A stretch of DNA of 64,000 nucleotides. It comes from Bradyrhizobium sp. BRP22 (GTDB taxonomy: Bacteria; Pseudomonadota; Alphaproteobacteria; Rhizobiales; Xanthobacteraceae). Position 1 is the first letter of the stretch. Each line of letters begins with the position of its first letter. Below are positions 61,794-64,000 of the stretch, piece after piece. The translations under genes were made by a program, and so were the position numbers. The stretch spans positions 62,001 through 126,000 of the forward strand of contig NZ_JADYVX010000012.1 of NCBI RefSeq assembly GCF_020194175.1, in the 5' to 3' direction. The notes under the pieces were generated by a model. It was not told where the DNA came from and did no database searches. It saw nothing but the letters and a program-made list of their open reading frames with translations.

Positions 61794-61871
61794 TTTCCGT
61801 CCCTCATTCAGAAGGACGCGAAGTTAGCGGCGCACCCGTGTCCCGTCCATCCCCGCTCTGGCCGACGGGCT

Positions 61872-62291
61872 TCAGCGAACCGCCTTTGCCGTCTCCACCA
61901 GGCGCGCGCTGGTCGACGCCGTCGCGAACACCGCGCCGTCTTCCGACGTCAGCCTGCCTTCAACGAAGGCGACGGTCTTGCCAAGCTGGACGACCTTCGC
62001 TTCGCCGATGATCGTCCCCGGCTTCGCCGGCGCCAGGAAATTCACTGTCATCGAAATGGTCGCGGTGTAGAGCTTGCCATCGGTCATGACGAACACCGCC
62101 GGGCCCATGGTGTCGTCCAGCATCGCCGACAGGATGCCGCCCTGGATGAAGCCGGCCGGGTTGCAGAACTCGGGTCTGCCCTCGAATCCGATCCGGATCC
62201 AGCCTTCGTCCGGGCGCGCATCAAGCAGGTGCGAGCCCAGCAGCCTGGCGCAGGGTGGCGTGGCAAGACGGTCAAGCGCGGTCGCGATCAT
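61872..62291 (-). CDS. PaaI-family acyl-CoA thioesterase
   Basis: 139 residues with the single hotdog domain of PaaI-like thioesterases: FCNPAGFIQGGILSAMLDDT, GPAVFVM, TATISMTVNFLAPAKPGTII, and a final strand FVEGRLTSEDGAVFATASTS. The conserved Asp/Thr pair after HGG-type GILSAMLDDT is in place, though the usual His is replaced by Gln (FIQGG). Cleaves acyl-CoA thioesters in the family; physiological substrate unknown. Transcribed toward the GST gene. Confidence 0.88.
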   Translation of the reverse strand: MIATALDRLATPPCARLLGSHLLDARPDEGWIRIGFEGRPEFCNPAGFIQGGILSAMLDDTMGPAVFVMTDGKLYTATISMTVNFLAPAKPGTIIGEAKVVQLGKTVAFVEGRLTSEDGAVFATASTSARLVETAKAVR

Positions 62292-62351
62292 GGGAGCCTC
62301 CGTTGAGCTCCCGTCTAACGCAAGGCTGCTGCCAGCATGCTGTCAGCACCC

Positions 62352-63473
62352 TCACAGGCCAAGCCCATGGGCGACCACCTTGCGCATCAGGTTCGGGAAC
62401 GCTTCCTCCGCGAGGGTGGTGACCGGAACCCAGCGCATCCCCTCCGGCGCACGCGTGCGCGGCGGAACCGTCGCCGTGTAGACCGCCAGCTCGAGCGGAA
62501 AATGGGTGAAGACGTGGGTGACGACGCCGACCTTGCGGTGCCAGCGCGTGGCGCCCTTCAGCGACGGCGCCCGCGCAAGCGCGGCCGCATCGTCCTGCCC
62601 GGCCAGCCAGTCGGAGGTCGGCACTTCCGTCATGCCGCCGAGCAGGCCTTTCGCGGGGCGGGTTCGGACCAGGAGTTCATCGCCGCGGGTGACGATAAAG
62701 GCGGCACCGCTACGCAGCGCGCCGCTCTTCTTCGGCGCCTTACGCGGAAAACTCTCCTGATCGCCGCGGGCGCGCGCTGCGCAATCGTCATTGAGCGGGC
62801 ACAGCGCGCAGGCCGGCTTCTTCGGGGTGCAGATCGAGGCGCCCAGATCCATCAGTGCTTGAGCGCTATCGCCAGCGCGAGACTTCTCGTCGCCGGCGCG
62901 CGAGGGGCCGAGCAAGGTGCTCGCCAACTCCTGGATCAGCGGCTTGGCCTGCGGCAAGGCCTCCTCGACCGCGAACAGCCGCGACACCACCCGCTCGATG
63001 TTGCCGTCGACCGGCATGGTGCGGCGGTCGAAGGCGATCGCGGCGATCGCGGCGGCGGTGTAGGGCCCGATCCCGGGCAGCGTGCGAAGCCCCTCCTCGC
63101 TGTCAGGAAAGACGCCGCCATGGTCGCGCAGCACCGCCACCGCGCAGGCATGCAGGTTGCGCGCCCGGGAATAATAGCCGAGGCCCGCCCACATCCGCAG
63201 CACGTCCTCGAGCGAAGCGCGGGCAAGCGCGGCGACATCGGGCCAGCGCGAGATGAACTTCTCGAAATAGGGTCCGACCGCCTTGACGGTGGTCTGCTGC
63301 AGCATGATCTCCGACAGCCACACCCGGTACGGATCGGCCCGCTCGCCCGCCGCCGCCCGCCACGGCAGCCGGCGGCGATGCCGGTCATACCAGGCAAGCA
63401 GCAGCGCAGGCCGCGCGGCAACCGCGTCAGGCGCTTCTCGTGGTTTGGTCCTGGCGGCTGCGCGAGAGCTCAT
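62352..63473 (-). CDS. mutY: A/G-specific adenine DNA glycosylase
   Basis: 373 residues. It removes A mispaired with 8-oxoguanine. Landmarks: LPWR near the start, WLSEIMLQQTTVKAVGPYFE with the catalytic Glu, the HhH motif RTLPGIGPYTAAAIAAIAFD, the catalytic Asp in VDGNIERVVSRL, the 4Fe-4S ligands CTPKKPACALCPLNDDC (Cx6Cx2Cx5C), and a C-terminal Nudix-like domain for 8-oxoG recognition (about 245-373). It is divergent from the DUF721 gene, the usual rhizobial arrangement. Confidence 0.96.
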   Translation of the reverse strand: MSSRAAARTKPREAPDAVAARPALLLAWYDRHRRRLPWRAAAGERADPYRVWLSEIMLQQTTVKAVGPYFEKFISRWPDVAALARASLEDVLRMWAGLGYYSRARNLHACAVAVLRDHGGVFPDSEEGLRTLPGIGPYTAAAIAAIAFDRRTMPVDGNIERVVSRLFAVEEALPQAKPLIQELASTLLGPSRAGDEKSRAGDSAQALMDLGASICTPKKPACALCPLNDDCAARARGDQESFPRKAPKKSGALRSGAAFIVTRGDELLVRTRPAKGLLGGMTEVPTSDWLAGQDDAAALARAPSLKGATRWHRKVGVVTHVFTHFPLELAVYTATVPPRTRAPEGMRWVPVTTLAEEAFPNLMRKVVAHGLGL

Positions 63474-63580
63474 AGGTCTATCTTAATGTGGCCGCGCAAA
63501 TCTCTCCACGTCGCGCCCGCGCTTGTCGTGGGCATCCACGTCTTTATTCCTGCGATCGTTGCGAAGTGATATGAGAAACC

Positions 63581-64000
63581 ATGGCAAAACCCGGCCCGAT
63601 CAGCGCAAAGCCGCTTTCCATCCTGCTCAATGACGTCTTCTCCGACGCCTATGCCAAGCAGGGATTCGCCGCGCGCGAACTGGTGACGCGGTGGGCGGAA
63701 ATCGCGGGGCCTGAGATCGCCGGGTTTTCCGAGCCGATGAAGATGCAATGGCCGCGACCGGTCGAGGGACAGCCGCAGGAGCCGGCAACGCTGGTGCTTC
63801 GGGTCGAGGGGCCGATGGCGCTGGAGATCCAGCACTCCTCCGACCGCATCCTGGAGCGGGTCAACCGCTTCTTCGGCTGGCACGCGGTCGGCCGGCTGGC
63901 GTTGCGGCAGGCGCCTTTGTCGCGGCGGCAGCGCCCGGCACGTCCACGCCCGCCCGACGCCAGGGCGGTGGCCGCGGTCGAAAAGACGCTGTCGGCCGTG
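63581..64000 (+). CDS. DUF721 (DciA-like) protein, truncated by the window edge
   Basis: 140 codons are visible, open to the right edge. It starts MAKPGPISAKPLSILLNDVF, then ARELVTRWAEIAGPEIAGFS and a DUF721 core ATLVLRVEGPMALEIQHSSD, RILERVNRFFGW. A basic Arg/Pro-rich stretch follows. DUF721 proteins include DciA, the helicase-operator protein in bacteria that lack DnaC; a role in DnaB loading is therefore possible but not shown. Divergent from mutY, 107 bp apart. Confidence 0.85.
   Translation, partial: MAKPGPISAKPLSILLNDVFSDAYAKQGFAARELVTRWAEIAGPEIAGFSEPMKMQWPRPVEGQPQEPATLVLRVEGPMALEIQHSSDRILERVNRFFGWHAVGRLALRQAPLSRRQRPARPRPPDARAVAAVEKTLSAV

Overview
The window reads as a chromosomal segment of a high-GC alphaproteobacterium, most likely Bradyrhizobium or a close relative. 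This rests on a CcrM-type GANTC methylase beside rnhB and other conserved rhizobial neighbours, on lineage-typical small families (TIGR02301, DUF1236, DUF3096, DUF6894), on FecR/VCBS proteins, and on many short intergenic palindromes typical of that genus. No rRNA, tRNA, CRISPR array, IS transposase or prophage was recognised. Functions come from reading the proteins by eye; no database search was run.

Layout. 0-10 kb: tail of a probable Nudix gene, SRAP protein (yedK), a Nudix hydrolase, small exported proteins, dihydroorotase (pyrC), a tightly coupled ygfZ-tag-HD hydrolase operon, a tyrosine phosphatase-like protein and a large DUF2339 membrane protein. 10-21.5 kb: a TetR repressor with a perfect inverted-repeat operator before an MDR oxidoreductase; a FecR-CHASE2/adenylate cyclase pair; acuI; an MFS transporter; a SleB-type cell-wall hydrolase; and an HxlR regulator divergent from an MFS gene that carries a frameshift. 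21.7-30 kb: a hybrid histidine kinase, pyruvate phosphate dikinase with an Ala/Lys/Pro-rich N-terminal tail, a 51-residue DUF3096 protein and a DUF1236 protein. 30-46 kb: housekeeping genes (glyS, glyQ, S49 peptidase, TrmN6-like methylase, DUF2007, polyprenyl synthase, ispE, TPR protein, ETF-QO, uracil-DNA glycosylase, GT39, rnhB, radical SAM). 46-53 kb: GT2, a MarR-GNAT fusion, moaB, a ypfJ-type metallopeptidase, ccrM with a dense GANTC cluster at its start, and a GST. 53-58 kb: a 981-residue FecR+VCBS-repeat protein divergent from a FecR protein and a TPR protein. 58-64 kb: a SnoaL-like/LysR pair, a repeat-rich 1.2 kb region without genes, a GST, a PaaI thioesterase, mutY and the start of a DUF721 gene.

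What stands out. (1) The ccrM upstream region has nine GANTC sites in about 300 bp, four of them within 29 bp around the start codon, plus a near-consensus CtrA box. (2) Three regulators (TetR, HxlR, MarR) have readable palindromic operators. (3) Three FecR-domain proteins occur without a FecI sigma factor or a TonB receptor; one precedes a CHASE2 cyclase and one is fused to cysteine-enriched VCBS repeats. (4) An MFS gene is broken by one missing base. (5) Many interspersed repeats, including a roughly 500 bp element with a perfect 16-bp outer stem, sit in the intergenic spaces, mostly at gene ends. Several small genes under 60 codons are real and easily missed.
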